From: Burkholderiales bacterium
GTDB lineage: Bacteria; Pseudomonadota; Gammaproteobacteria; Burkholderiales; Burkholderiaceae
Length of the DNA stretch: 5,738 nt
Direction of reading: 5' to 3'
Assembly: GCA_947447845.1 (NCBI GenBank)
Contig: CANFNO010000221.1
Location: forward strand, 1-5,738
Every line of letters begins with the position of its first letter. Position 1 is the first letter of the stretch. This document shows, one piece after another, positions 1-5,721 of this stretch. A model generated the notes under the pieces. The model did no database searches. It was not told the DNA's origin and saw only the letters and a list, made by a program, of their open reading frames with translations. A program made the translations under genes and the position numbers.

Positions 1-1365
1 AACTTTGGCACGCGCCTGTCCGGCGGCACCCTCCAATTCCAGCAGCTTCGGCTTGCCCACGGTGAGCGTGCCCGTCTTGTCAAACACCACGGTGTCTACT
101 TTGTGCGCCAGTTCCAACGCCTCGGCATCCTTGATCAGAATGCCGTACTTCGCCGCCACTCCGGTACCCGCCATGATGGCTGCCGGTGTGGCCAGTCCCA
201 AAGCACAAGGGCAGGCAATCACCAGCACAGCCACTGCATTGATCAGCGCCTGCTCAAACGAATGGCCGGTGAACCACCAGCCGAGCAATGTCAGTAGTGC
301 AATGCCCAACACCGCCGGCACAAACACGGCACTGACCTGATCCACCAGACGCTGGATCGGCGCCTTGGCGGCCTGCGCGTCTTCTACCAGCCGAATGATG
401 TGCGAAAGCATGGTGTCAGCACCAACGGCACGTACGCGCATCAGAACGCGGCCATCGCCGTTGATCGAGCCTGCGGTTAGCAGGCTGTCTACGTCCTTAG
501 CGACTGGCATGGATTCGCCCGTCAGCACGGACTCATCAACCTGGGTCGTACCCTCCAGCAACACGCCATCCGCCGCAAAGCGCTCGCCCGGCTTGACGGC
601 CAGCGTGTCGCCCACCAACACTTCGTCGGCCGGAACATCGACCTCCCCGTCCAGCCCCATCAGATGCGCCACTTCCGGCCGCAGCGCATGCAGCGCGCGG
701 ATGGCGGATGTGGTCTGGCGCTTGGCTCCGGCCTCCAACCATTTGCCCAGCAGCACCAGGGTGACAACCAGGGCTGAACCTTCAAAGTACAGATGCACCA
801 TGGCACCCGGCTCAGCCGTCAGCCAGAGCCAGACCGACAGAGCCCAACCCGCTGTCGTGCCAATGGCCACCAGCAAATCCATATTGCCGCTCAGGTTCAG
901 CAGGGCATGCCAACCGGCTTTGTAAAAGCGCGCGCCCAGCACAAACTGCACCGGTGTGGCCAAAAGGAATTGCCACAGTGCAGGCAACATCCAATGCATG
1001 CCAAACAGATCACCCAGCATGGGCAGAACCAGAGGAGCCGACAGGGCCAGACCCCAGGCAATCGGTGCAAATCCGGCCCAAGGCGAGGCGTCCGGTGCGT
1101 CCGTCAAGGTGTTGGCAGCACGCGGCTCGTAACCGGCATCACGCACAGCACGGCGCAAACGCGCCTCCATGTTCAGCGCGGGTGCCGGGTCGGCAGCCGG
1201 TACCGCTTCAGCAGGGATAAGTTGCACCCGCGCCGACTCGGTCGCCAGATTGACGGCGACCGCGGAAACGCCCGGCACCTTCTTTAGCGCGCGCTCCACG
1301 CGCCCCACGCAGGACGCGCAGGTCATGCCGCCAATGCCAATATCCACAGTCAATTCATTGTTCAT
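1..1365 (-). CDS. copA: Copper-exporting P1B-type ATPase CopA, N-terminal 455 residues (runs off the window)
   Basis: Inner-membrane pump that uses ATP to move Cu(I) out of the cytoplasm. Reading leftward from the ATG at 1365, the protein starts with a heavy-metal-associated domain whose GGMTCASC motif puts the two copper-binding cysteines at residues 16 and 19. Hydrophobic segments follow at about 97-120, 126-148, 161-183 and 190-210. The actuator loop has TGES at 282-285. After two more membrane segments (about 345-365 and 374-395), the second of which holds the CPC transport motif (385-387), comes the phosphorylation motif DKTGT with Asp429. The frame stays open to base 1, so the ATP-binding domain and the remaining membrane helices lie outside the window; this is an edge effect, not a broken gene. 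The metal-binding domain has an extra Pro/Ala-rich stretch at about 51-64. Start choice: no earlier ATG is in frame, the only nearby GTG lies inside the promoter, and a later start at Met14 would remove most of the domain. CPC plus MTCASC favours Cu(I) over Zn/Cd. Confidence 0.96.
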   Translation of the reverse strand, partial: MNNELTVDIGIGGMTCASCVGRVERALKKVPGVSAVAVNLATESARVQLIPAEAVPAADPAPALNMEARLRRAVRDAGYEPRAANTLTDAPDASPWAGFAPIAWGLALSAPLVLPMLGDLFGMHWMLPALWQFLLATPVQFVLGARFYKAGWHALLNLSGNMDLLVAIGTTAGWALSVWLWLTAEPGAMVHLYFEGSALVVTLVLLGKWLEAGAKRQTTSAIRALHALRPEVAHLMGLDGEVDVPADEVLVGDTLAVKPGERFAADGVLLEGTTQVDESVLTGESMPVAKDVDSLLTAGSINGDGRVLMRVRAVGADTMLSHIIRLVEDAQAAKAPIQRLVDQVSAVFVPAVLGIALLTLLGWWFTGHSFEQALINAVAVLVIACPCALGLATPAAIMAGTGVAAKYGILIKDAEALELAHKVDTVVFDKTGTLTVGKPKLLELEGAAGQARAKV

Positions 1366-1372
1366 AGAACGT

Positions 1373-1403
1373 AGCCTAAAGCTTCCCACTGCCGCAAGGT
1401 CAA
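1373..1403 (-). promoter_or_regulatory. CueR-type promoter/operator of copA
   Basis: On the minus strand a TTGACC -35 box (1398-1403) is followed, after a 19-bp spacer, by a -10 box TAGGCT (1373-1378). The spacer contains a 21-bp imperfect dyad at 1380-1400, with arms ACCTT and AAGCT. A 19-bp spacer holding an ACCTT...AAGGT-like dyad is the known layout of CueR-controlled copA promoters, where the MerR-family activator untwists the over-long spacer when Cu(I) binds. The right-hand arm is degenerate here. The predicted transcription start, 6-7 bases after the -10 box, falls on or next to the copA ATG. The regulator gene itself is not in the window. Confidence 0.8.
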
Positions 1404-1450
1404 GTGCTTTCAACGGGCGCAACCGGGCGCAAAAAAAGTGCTTGACCTTG
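1396..1450. repeat. Mirror-image core of the divergent copA/copZ promoters
   Basis: Bases 1396-1410 and 1436-1450 are inverted copies (13 of 15 matching) that include both -35 boxes plus the adjoining AAGTGCTT/AAGCACTT bases. Between them CGGGCGCAA occurs twice as a direct repeat (1414-1422 and 1424-1432) with a 10-bp period. The similarity extends upstream of the -35 boxes, beyond what the CueR dyad alone needs. It may reflect duplication of the promoter by inversion or a shared upstream element. Confidence 0.6.
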
Positions 1451-1472
1451 CCACGGTAGAAAGGTTCACACT
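1442..1472 (+). promoter_or_regulatory. CueR-type promoter/operator of copZ
   Basis: TTGACC (1442-1447), a 19-bp spacer and a weak -10 box CACACT (1467-1472) repeat the layout of the copA promoter on the other strand. The dyad, 21 bp at 1445-1465, has perfect outer arms ACCTT and AAGGT, so it is the better of the two sites. The expected start of transcription is near 1479-1480, giving a leader of about 30 bases before the copZ ATG. Copper induction through a CueR/HmrR-like regulator is inferred from similarity to the known operator. Confidence 0.82.
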
Positions 1473-1498
1473 ATGCTCCATTCTTAACTCAGCACTTA

Positions 1499-1505
1499 TG
1501 GAGAG
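1499..1505 (+). promoter_or_regulatory. Shine-Dalgarno site of copZ
   Basis: TGGAGAG lies just before the copZ ATG, with GGAG ending five to six bases upstream of it. This contrasts with copA, which has no such site. Confidence 0.7.
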
Positions 1506-1508
1506 ACC

Positions 1509-1706
1509 ATGAACCAGACCTTTACCGTGACCGGAATGACCTGCGGACATTGCGAGAAAGCCGTTACCCGTGCCATTCTGCAGGCAGACCCTCAGGCGCA
1601 AGTGCAGATCGACCGTGCCCAGAATCTGGTGCAAATTGCCTCCGAGCAGCCGCGCGAAACCCTCGCCCACGCCATTGCCGAAGAAGGCTACGCGGTAGCC
1701 GCCTGA
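1509..1706 (+). CDS. copZ: Copper chaperone CopZ (65 residues)
   Basis: Small cytoplasmic Cu(I) carrier that hands copper to CopA or to the copper-sensing regulator. The whole protein is one heavy-metal-associated domain of normal size. The motif GMTCGHC at residues 9-15 supplies Cys12 and Cys15 as the copper ligands, and the chain ends with the usual glycine-tyrosine loop (EEGYAV), a tyrosine often found near the metal site in this family. A GGAG site and a CueR-type promoter lie directly upstream, and copA is transcribed divergently, so both are probably copper-induced together. The stop codon is followed after 38 bases by the pirin gene, with no obvious terminator in between. Confidence 0.94.
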   Translation: MNQTFTVTGMTCGHCEKAVTRAILQADPQAQVQIDRAQNLVQIASEQPRETLAHAIAEEGYAVAA

Positions 1707-1744
1707 CCGCGCACGTTCCGTCCAAGAACCAGACAATCAGAGCC

Positions 1745-2428
1745 ATGAACGCACCCACCGCCCCCGCATTGCGCCAGGTCGAGCGCCTGGTTACCGGTCA
1801 ACCCACCAGCGACGGTGCCGGCGTCAAGCTCACCCGCGTGCTGACGCAGGATTTGCAAAAGCGCCTGGATCCGTTTTTGATGCTGGACAGCTTTGCCAGT
1901 GACAACCCGGATGACTACGGCGCGGGTTTTCCCAACCACCCGCACCGCGGCTTTGAGACCGTCACCTACATGATTGCCGGGCGCATGCGCCACAAAGACA
2001 GCGGCGGCCACGAGGGGTTGCTGCAAAACGGCGGCGTGCAGTGGATGACGGCAGGTTTTGGCTTGATCCATAGCGAAATGCCGGAGCAGGAAGCAGGCGT
2101 GATGGAAGGCTTTCAACTCTGGCTCAATCTGCCAGGCAAGGACAAGCTGTGCAAGCCGTGGTACCGCGACATTCAAAGCGAGAACATCCCCGAAGTCACC
2201 ACGCCAGTGGGCGAGGGTGACGACCCGCGCGGTGGTGTGCTGGTGCGCGTCATCTCCGGCAGCAGCCACGGCGTCGAAGGTGCCATGCACCGACCTGCCG
2301 ATGAATACCCGACCGATCCGCTGTACCTGGACCTCCAATTCCCTGCCAGTGGGGCCAGCATCACGCAGCCAGTGCCACAGGAACACAACGCTTTCATCTA
2401 CGTCTACCGTTTCTATGACCTGCATTAA
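1745..2428 (+). pseudogene. Pirin-family protein, C-terminally truncated by an inserted element
   Basis: Pirins are bicupin, metal-binding proteins; bacterial members have been linked to quercetin oxidation or regulatory binding, but the substrate of this one cannot be told. The ATG at 1745 gives 227 residues, against about 280-300 for intact family members. The N-terminal cupin is complete: HPHRGFE (His65, His67) and HSE (His109, Glu111) are the four metal ligands of human pirin in the right order and spacing, with the family signatures DSGGHEGLLQNGGVQWMTAGFG around them. The C-terminal pirin domain starts (EHNAFIYVY, 213-221) but is followed by RFYDLH and a stop at 2426-2428. This tail is not pirin-like, and the expected next residues are Glu-Gly. 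Base composition turns AT-rich at the same point. Truncation at about 2408 is therefore inferred, with roughly 60 residues lost. The gene follows copZ closely and has no strong promoter or Shine-Dalgarno of its own, so it may depend on the copZ transcript. Pirin identity is certain; loss of function is likely but unproven. Confidence 0.88.
2408..2412. other. Left junction of the inserted recombinase element in the pirin gene (approximate)
   Basis: The pirin protein is family-like up to the codon ending at 2407 and then departs. The DNA changes from GC-rich to AT-rich immediately after, including TTAATT and an eight-base T run. The position is accurate to perhaps ten bases, because chance matches at a junction can hide the true break. 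No terminal inverted repeat or target duplication can be shown, since the other half of pirin is not in the window. Confidence 0.55.
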
Positions 2429-2438
2429 TTGATATGTG

Positions 2439-2467
2439 TTGACTGATTCACTTTTTTTTGCTAAATT
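2439..2467 (+). promoter_or_regulatory. Sigma70-type promoter upstream of the recombinase genes
   Basis: TTGACT (2439-2444, five of six to the -35 consensus) and TAAATT (2462-2467) are separated by exactly 17 bases, with a T-rich spacer. Transcription would start near 2474, about 27 bases before the first recombinase-like ATG. It lies just inside the inserted element, so the element appears to carry its own promoter. Confidence 0.65.
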
Positions 2468-2500
2468 TGCTCCGTAAGTGTTACCTTGCTTTATCGGAAT

Positions 2501-3001
2501 ATGAAAATCCTCTTCCCTGATCCTCAAAGAACGACTGAGTTGCATCACCAAAACATGGCTCATACCCCCGTACTGATCAGGGAAGACGGCTCATACCTAA
2601 AGGAAGCAAACCAATATCTGCGCGACAGGTCCATAGGACATTGGATTCCTCGACCACACAAATCGTCACCACTAAATAATGAAAAATTTGTTGAGCAGTC
2701 CTCAATAAGCAAGAAAGCAATGGCCCAGCGGTTGATTCAATTTCTAAGCTGGTGCGAGCGGTCAGGCAAAGATTGGCGAGAGGTTAACTATGAAGATCTG
2801 CATAACAATTGGCTATCAGAATTGATGACAGGAACCTTGAGCAGTAATAGCAAACCATTGACAAATGCAACAGTCAATATATTTGTAAGTGAGGCTATGA
2901 ACTTTCTCACTTGGGCGGCAGATCTAGACCTTCGGGCGCCCTTTAAAGTACCACCCATGGCACTAATTAGAAAGCGGTTAAAAACCTTCGAGAGGTTTTA
3001 A
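2501..3001 (+). CDS. Free-standing N-terminal domain of a tyrosine recombinase (166 residues, no catalytic half)
   Basis: This protein matches the first 150 or so residues of the full-length recombinase immediately downstream, at about 57% identity by hand alignment. Shared blocks are MK.LFP.P.R, EDGSY.KEANQYLR.RS, WC.RSGK.W.EVNYED and VSEA..FLTWAAD. That region covers the N-terminal extension and the SAM-like core-binding domain that clamps DNA. After PFK (about residue 148) the chain ends in VPPMALIRKRLKTFERF and stops, so the arginine, lysine, histidine and tyrosine of the catalytic domain are absent. One codon is missing relative to the neighbour after NYED. The ATG at 2501 is chosen because it aligns exactly with the neighbour's start and is preceded by the same ATCG.AAT bases; no Shine-Dalgarno is visible for either. 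It could be a decayed duplicate, or a kept DNA-binding accessory to the recombinase. The open frame despite strong divergence mildly favours the latter. Codon use is less GC-rich than in the copper genes. Confidence 0.72.
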   Translation: MKILFPDPQRTTELHHQNMAHTPVLIREDGSYLKEANQYLRDRSIGHWIPRPHKSSPLNNEKFVEQSSISKKAMAQRLIQFLSWCERSGKDWREVNYEDLHNNWLSELMTGTLSSNSKPLTNATVNIFVSEAMNFLTWAADLDLRAPFKVPPMALIRKRLKTFERF

Positions 3002-3029
3002 ATGCTCCGCCCACGGCACCAAATCGAAA
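2945..3029 (+). repeat. Imperfect direct repeat at the boundary of the two recombinase frames
   Basis: Bases 2951-2973 inside the short frame and 3007-3029 just before the full-length gene match at 18 of 23 positions, with weaker similarity for several bases upstream. The offset is 56 bp. Read in the matching frame, the second copy would encode NAPPTAPNRN against KVPPMALIRK in the first. It looks like a leftover of recombinase-internal sequence fused to the next gene's start, pointing to unequal recombination between related copies. The match is short, so chance is not excluded. Confidence 0.4.
2981..2999 (+). other. Hairpin over the 3' end of the short recombinase frame
   Basis: AAAACCT (2981-2987) and AGGTTTT (2993-2999) form a perfect 7-bp stem with a TCGAG loop. 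The stem ends at the first base of the TAA stop. It is AT-rich and has no separate U tract after it, so a working terminator is doubtful. It may limit read-through into the full-length gene or mark a recombination scar. Confidence 0.4.
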
Positions 3030-3030
3030 T

Positions 3031-4407
3031 ATGAAAGTCCTCTTTCCCAATCCTAAAAGAATGGCTGAATTGCGCTACCCAAAATTGGCGTATTGCCCCT
3101 TTCTGATCGGCGAGGATGGCTCCTATCCAAAGGAAGCAAACCAATATCTACGCGAACGGTCCCTCGGAGAATGGATTCCTAGGCTAGGTCAATCTGCGCC
3201 TTCAAATATTGGCAAAGCCATCGTACAGACTGCCAAAAGCCGAGAGGCTATGGCCCGTCGCTTGACTGAGTTTTTACGTTGGTGCAAACGGTCAGGCAAG
3301 AATTGGAGCGAGGTTAACTATGAGGATGACCTGCTGGACACTTGGCAAACAGGATTGCTGAATGGAACATTGAGCACAAGTGGCCGCCAATTGAAGAACG
3401 GAACAGTCAACGTGCTGGTCAGCGAGGCAAGCTACTTTCTCACTTGGGCGGCGGATCGAAAATACCGAGAGCCATTCAACATGAGGGTGAATACCGCCAG
3501 AGTATCCAGGTCAAGCGGCAATCACACTTACTCGGGAAAAGCGGTTGCGGTTGCAACGCGCATGGGCACACTCACGCCGATGCCAGATTTCACAATGTTG
3601 CCAACGGATGCTGAAATAGCGCGATGGCTGCATGAAGTGCATTGCCTTCGTGGTCCTGTGAAGCGACTCGCTTGTGAAACGATCTGCAGAACAGGCATTC
3701 GAATTCAGGAATGCAGCCAGATCCTGGCCAGCGATATTCCTGAAAAAATCAATGGTCAATGGCCAAGAGATAGAGTTTTAAGTGAGGGATTGAGGGTAAG
3801 AATTCATGTTGGCATTAAAGGGACGAAGGTTTCAACTGGGTCGCTGGAAAGCGTGAAGCCACGGGATATCTATATCCCTCTTGATTTGGCTGAGCGCATC
3901 TATCAGTATCTAAATGGGCTTCGCTCAACACTAATCCTTCGCGGAATTGACAGGATCGAGGATAAAAAGGAGCGACAACGACGCAGGCACGCACCAAAGC
4001 CCGCCCGTCTTTGGGTCGGTGAGAAGTATGGCCTCCCGTTCAGCTCGAACATGCTTTACAAGAGCTGGACTGGAGTTCCTTCATGTCCAGCAGGGTGGCA
4101 CCCTCACGTAGGTCGCGAATTCTTTGCCATTGAAACGATAGTGAAGTATGCAAAAGACCTCATCGAAGCTCGCGGCGTTTTTCAAGTTACCGGGGTCAAT
4201 CAATTGGGGTGGCTGGACTCACTGCTGAGCAATCAAATCAAGGTCATCCTGTCACCGCTGATGGGCCACGTTTCCGAAGAGACAACACAACTGTACTTGA
4301 GAAAAATGAAGCACCGGCTAATCGAGATCATGGGTCACCCCGCGATTGCATGGGCCCAAATTTGTACAGATGAAGACATTGAGGGGCAAGACGGTAGTGA
4401 CGAATAA
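3031..4407 (+). CDS. Tyrosine recombinase / site-specific integrase (458 residues)
   Basis: DNA strand-exchange enzyme of the phage-integrase/XerC-D superfamily, which cuts through a covalent 3'-phosphotyrosine link. The N-terminal 150 residues form the extension and core-binding domain shared with the short protein upstream. The catalytic set is complete: Arg224 in TGIRIQE, Lys263 in GIKGTK, His359 and Arg362 in HVGR, His413 in LMGH and the nucleophile Tyr422 in TTQLYL. The nine-residue spacing from His413 to Tyr422 is canonical. The stretch from Arg362 to His413 (51 residues) is about twice that of XerD, and a basic segment DKKERQRRRH lies at 311-320. These features and the length suggest one of the large integrases of mobile elements rather than a housekeeping Xer. 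I do not recognise the subfamily. No Shine-Dalgarno precedes the ATG, and the 3' end overlaps a small frame. It probably moves the element that interrupts the pirin gene, or once did. Confidence 0.92.
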   Translation: MKVLFPNPKRMAELRYPKLAYCPFLIGEDGSYPKEANQYLRERSLGEWIPRLGQSAPSNIGKAIVQTAKSREAMARRLTEFLRWCKRSGKNWSEVNYEDDLLDTWQTGLLNGTLSTSGRQLKNGTVNVLVSEASYFLTWAADRKYREPFNMRVNTARVSRSSGNHTYSGKAVAVATRMGTLTPMPDFTMLPTDAEIARWLHEVHCLRGPVKRLACETICRTGIRIQECSQILASDIPEKINGQWPRDRVLSEGLRVRIHVGIKGTKVSTGSLESVKPRDIYIPLDLAERIYQYLNGLRSTLILRGIDRIEDKKERQRRRHAPKPARLWVGEKYGLPFSSNMLYKSWTGVPSCPAGWHPHVGREFFAIETIVKYAKDLIEARGVFQVTGVNQLGWLDSLLSNQIKVILSPLMGHVSEETTQLYLRKMKHRLIEIMGHPAIAWAQICTDEDIEGQDGSDE

Positions 4408-4565
4408 CCGCGTAATCATTTGCAAACATAAGGACTTCGAGCATCTAAACATTGAAATTGATTTCGGTGATTTATGGGATGGCGCTCGTGACGAAAAAGA
4501 GGGGAATGCTGGGGTCTCTTGGGGTGGCGGATTTAAGGGCAGGCCAATGCTTGCCGACCAATTAA

Positions 4566-4569
4566 TTAA
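4566..4569. repeat. Likely target-site copy (TTAA) at the left edge of the IS
   Basis: TTAA directly abuts the left inverted repeat. It fits the short, palindromic YTAR-type targets known for many IS5-group elements. The matching copy would be just past base 5738, outside the window, so duplication cannot be confirmed. Confidence 0.45.
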
Positions 4570-4586
4570 GGATCATGTCCAAAACT
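4570..4586 (+). repeat. Left terminal inverted repeat of the IS
   Basis: GGATCATGTCCAAAACT matches the reverse complement of the right end (GGATTGTGTTCAAAACT) at 14 of 17 positions. The three differences are all transitions. This is the end distal to the transposase start. Confidence 0.8.
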
Positions 4587-4704
4587 CAGTTTAAGAATCG
4601 GTCATAAGCGAATATGTCTCGCCTGATGAAACGCCCGCGTCAATTGCAGCCGATTTTGGCCGTATTCGCTGATATTTCCACCGAATGGCAGCCCCTGGGC
4701 CACT

Positions 4705-4726
4705 TGCAGGCGCACTCATGCCTGCA
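4705..4726 (-). other. Hairpin enclosing the transposase stop codon
   Basis: TGCAGGC (4705-4711) and GCCTGCA (4720-4726) form a perfect 7-bp GC-rich stem. The eight-base loop contains the TGA stop of the transposase. No U tract follows on either strand, so it is not a standard terminator. It could slow ribosomes or protect the mRNA end. Confidence 0.4.
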
Positions 4727-5672
4727 CCCTTTGCAAAAGCATCTTTCTGACCATCCAGATATTGGACAAGGCAAACAAGGTCATAAGTTGTGCGGTGTTC
4801 TTGACCAGCCCGCGGTAACGCACCTTGCTGTGACCGAACTGGCGTTTGATCACCCGGAATGGGTGTTCCACTTTGGCGCGCACACTGGCCTTGAGCTTCT
4901 CAGCCTGTTCACTCAGCGCCCCCCAGGGCGTGTGCCTTTGCTGCTTGCGTTTGCCAGGGCGCATAGCAATGTGCCAGTCCACGCCCGTGGCCTCATCTCG
5001 CTTGGGCGCACCTTGGTAACCCGCGTCAGCGAAGACAACTTGCTCTTGCCCATGCAGCAGTGCATGTCCCTGGGTCACATCGTTGACGTTGGCAGCGGTG
5101 CCGATGACGGTGTGCACCAGGCCGGAATCAGCGTCCACGCCGATGTGGCATTTCATGCCGAAGTGCCACTGATTTCCCTTCTTGGTCTGATGCATCTCGG
5201 GGTCCCGCTTGCCGGTCTTGTTCTTGGTGGAACTCGGTGCCGCAATCAGTGTGGCGTCTACCACGCTGCCAGTCTTGAGCAGCAGGCCGTGGGCGGCGAG
5301 TTTGGCGTTGATGACCTCCAGAATCTTGGGGCTCAGGTCGTGTTCTTCGAGCAGGTGTCGGAACCGCAGAATGCTGACCCTATCGGGGATGCGCTGGGTG
5401 CCACTGATGCCTACGAAGTCACGGTAGAAACTGGTCTCGAACAAGGCCTCTTCAGCCCCCAGATCCGACAGGCCAAACCATTGTTGCAGGCAGTGAATGC
5501 GCAACATCATTGCAAGCTCGAACGGTGGGCGTCCCGTCTTGGCCACCGGCGCGTGCGGTCCAATCAATGCCAGCAACTCAGCCCATGGCATGACCCGTTC
5601 CATTTCATCGAGCAGGATTTGTTTGCGCGTTCGCCGCGTATTCAGATCAAGGCCAAGGTCGGTTTGCTTCAT
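4716..5672 (-). CDS. IS5-family DDE transposase (318 residues)
   Basis: Catalyses excision and insertion of the surrounding element by metal-dependent strand transfer. The N-terminal part carries the DUF772-like region typical of IS5 transposases (LDEMERVMPW at 21-30, KTGRPPFELAMMLRIHCLQQWFGLSD at 45-70). The catalytic acids are Asp139 in VVDATLI, Asp216 in VFADAGYQG and Glu269 in KVEHPFR. Around the last, Arg265-x3-Glu269-x6-Lys276 fits the R-E-K part of the family signature. The length is normal for the IS5 group and the frame is intact, so the enzyme is probably functional. The start at 5672 gives MKQTDLGL; no good Shine-Dalgarno is seen and a tiny ATG-ACG-ACA-TGA frame overlaps the start, which may keep expression low. 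Confidence 0.94.
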   Translation of the reverse strand: MKQTDLGLDLNTRRTRKQILLDEMERVMPWAELLALIGPHAPVAKTGRPPFELAMMLRIHCLQQWFGLSDLGAEEALFETSFYRDFVGISGTQRIPDRVSILRFRHLLEEHDLSPKILEVINAKLAAHGLLLKTGSVVDATLIAAPSSTKNKTGKRDPEMHQTKKGNQWHFGMKCHIGVDADSGLVHTVIGTAANVNDVTQGHALLHGQEQVVFADAGYQGAPKRDEATGVDWHIAMRPGKRKQQRHTPWGALSEQAEKLKASVRAKVEHPFRVIKRQFGHSKVRYRGLVKNTAQLMTLFALSNIWMVRKMLLQRVQA

Positions 5673-5700
5673 GTCGTCATCGATCGCAATTTGCGTGCCT

Positions 5701-5714
5701 CAGTCACGTGATTG
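5701..5714. promoter_or_regulatory. Imperfect palindrome upstream of the transposase gene
   Basis: TCACGTGA (5704-5711) is a perfect 8-bp palindrome that extends imperfectly to 14 bp. It lies between the right inverted repeat and the transposase start, where the promoter or a sub-terminal transposase-binding site would be. No function can be assigned from sequence alone. Confidence 0.3.
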
Positions 5715-5721
5715 GCTGAAT

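Larger units (their letters stand above)
4397..4594 (+). pseudogene. Small unrecognised frame overlapping the recombinase gene, cut by the IS
   Basis: This frame overlaps the last 11 bases of the recombinase gene. The GTG at 4397 is preferred because GAGGGG (4381-4386) sits about ten bases upstream; an in-frame ATG at 4370 has no such site and would give 74 residues. The visible protein begins MTNNRVIICKHKDFEHLNIE, continues with an acidic stretch (DFGDLWDGARDEKEGN) and a glycine-rich one (WGGGFKG), and has GNN-rich codons that look genuinely coding. I recognise no family. The left end of the insertion sequence at 4570 falls inside it, so only about 57 native residues remain and the final residues HVQNSV with the stop are read from IS sequence. 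Overlap with the recombinase suggests translational coupling and a shared role in the element. It is less certain than the other genes. Confidence 0.45.

Noticed and set aside
5..1287. Several plus-strand and minus-strand open frames across the copA region, including ones of 186 and 164 codons.
   Set aside because: They are shadows of the GC-rich copA frame. The copA frame has recognisable motifs along its whole length, whereas these show none and are low-complexity Ser/Thr or Arg/Gln-rich.
1550..1744. Possible longer start of the pirin protein, extending it upstream through copZ.
   Set aside because: The extension would overlap copZ in another frame and adds Arg-rich, non-pirin residues. 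The ATG at 1745 gives the normal pirin N-terminus.
2452..2459. An eight-base T run as an intrinsic terminator for the pirin transcript.
   Set aside because: No GC-rich stem precedes it; it lies in the spacer of the promoter for the recombinase genes.
1688..2563. A 291-codon minus-strand open frame opposite the pirin gene.
   Set aside because: It is antisense to a gene with unmistakable pirin motifs, resembles no known family, and runs across the pirin-element junction, as a chance frame would.
2424..4566. An 8-bp inverted match, ATTAATTG (2424-2431) with CAATTAAT (4559-4566), as possible ends of the recombinase element.
   Set aside because: It is short and purely AT-rich, and the right copy sits inside the small frame and next to the IS target, so chance is the better explanation.
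4614..5711. A 365-codon plus-strand open frame across the IS.
   Set aside because: It is antisense to the DDE transposase, whose catalytic residues and length are normal; the plus-strand product has no recognisable features.
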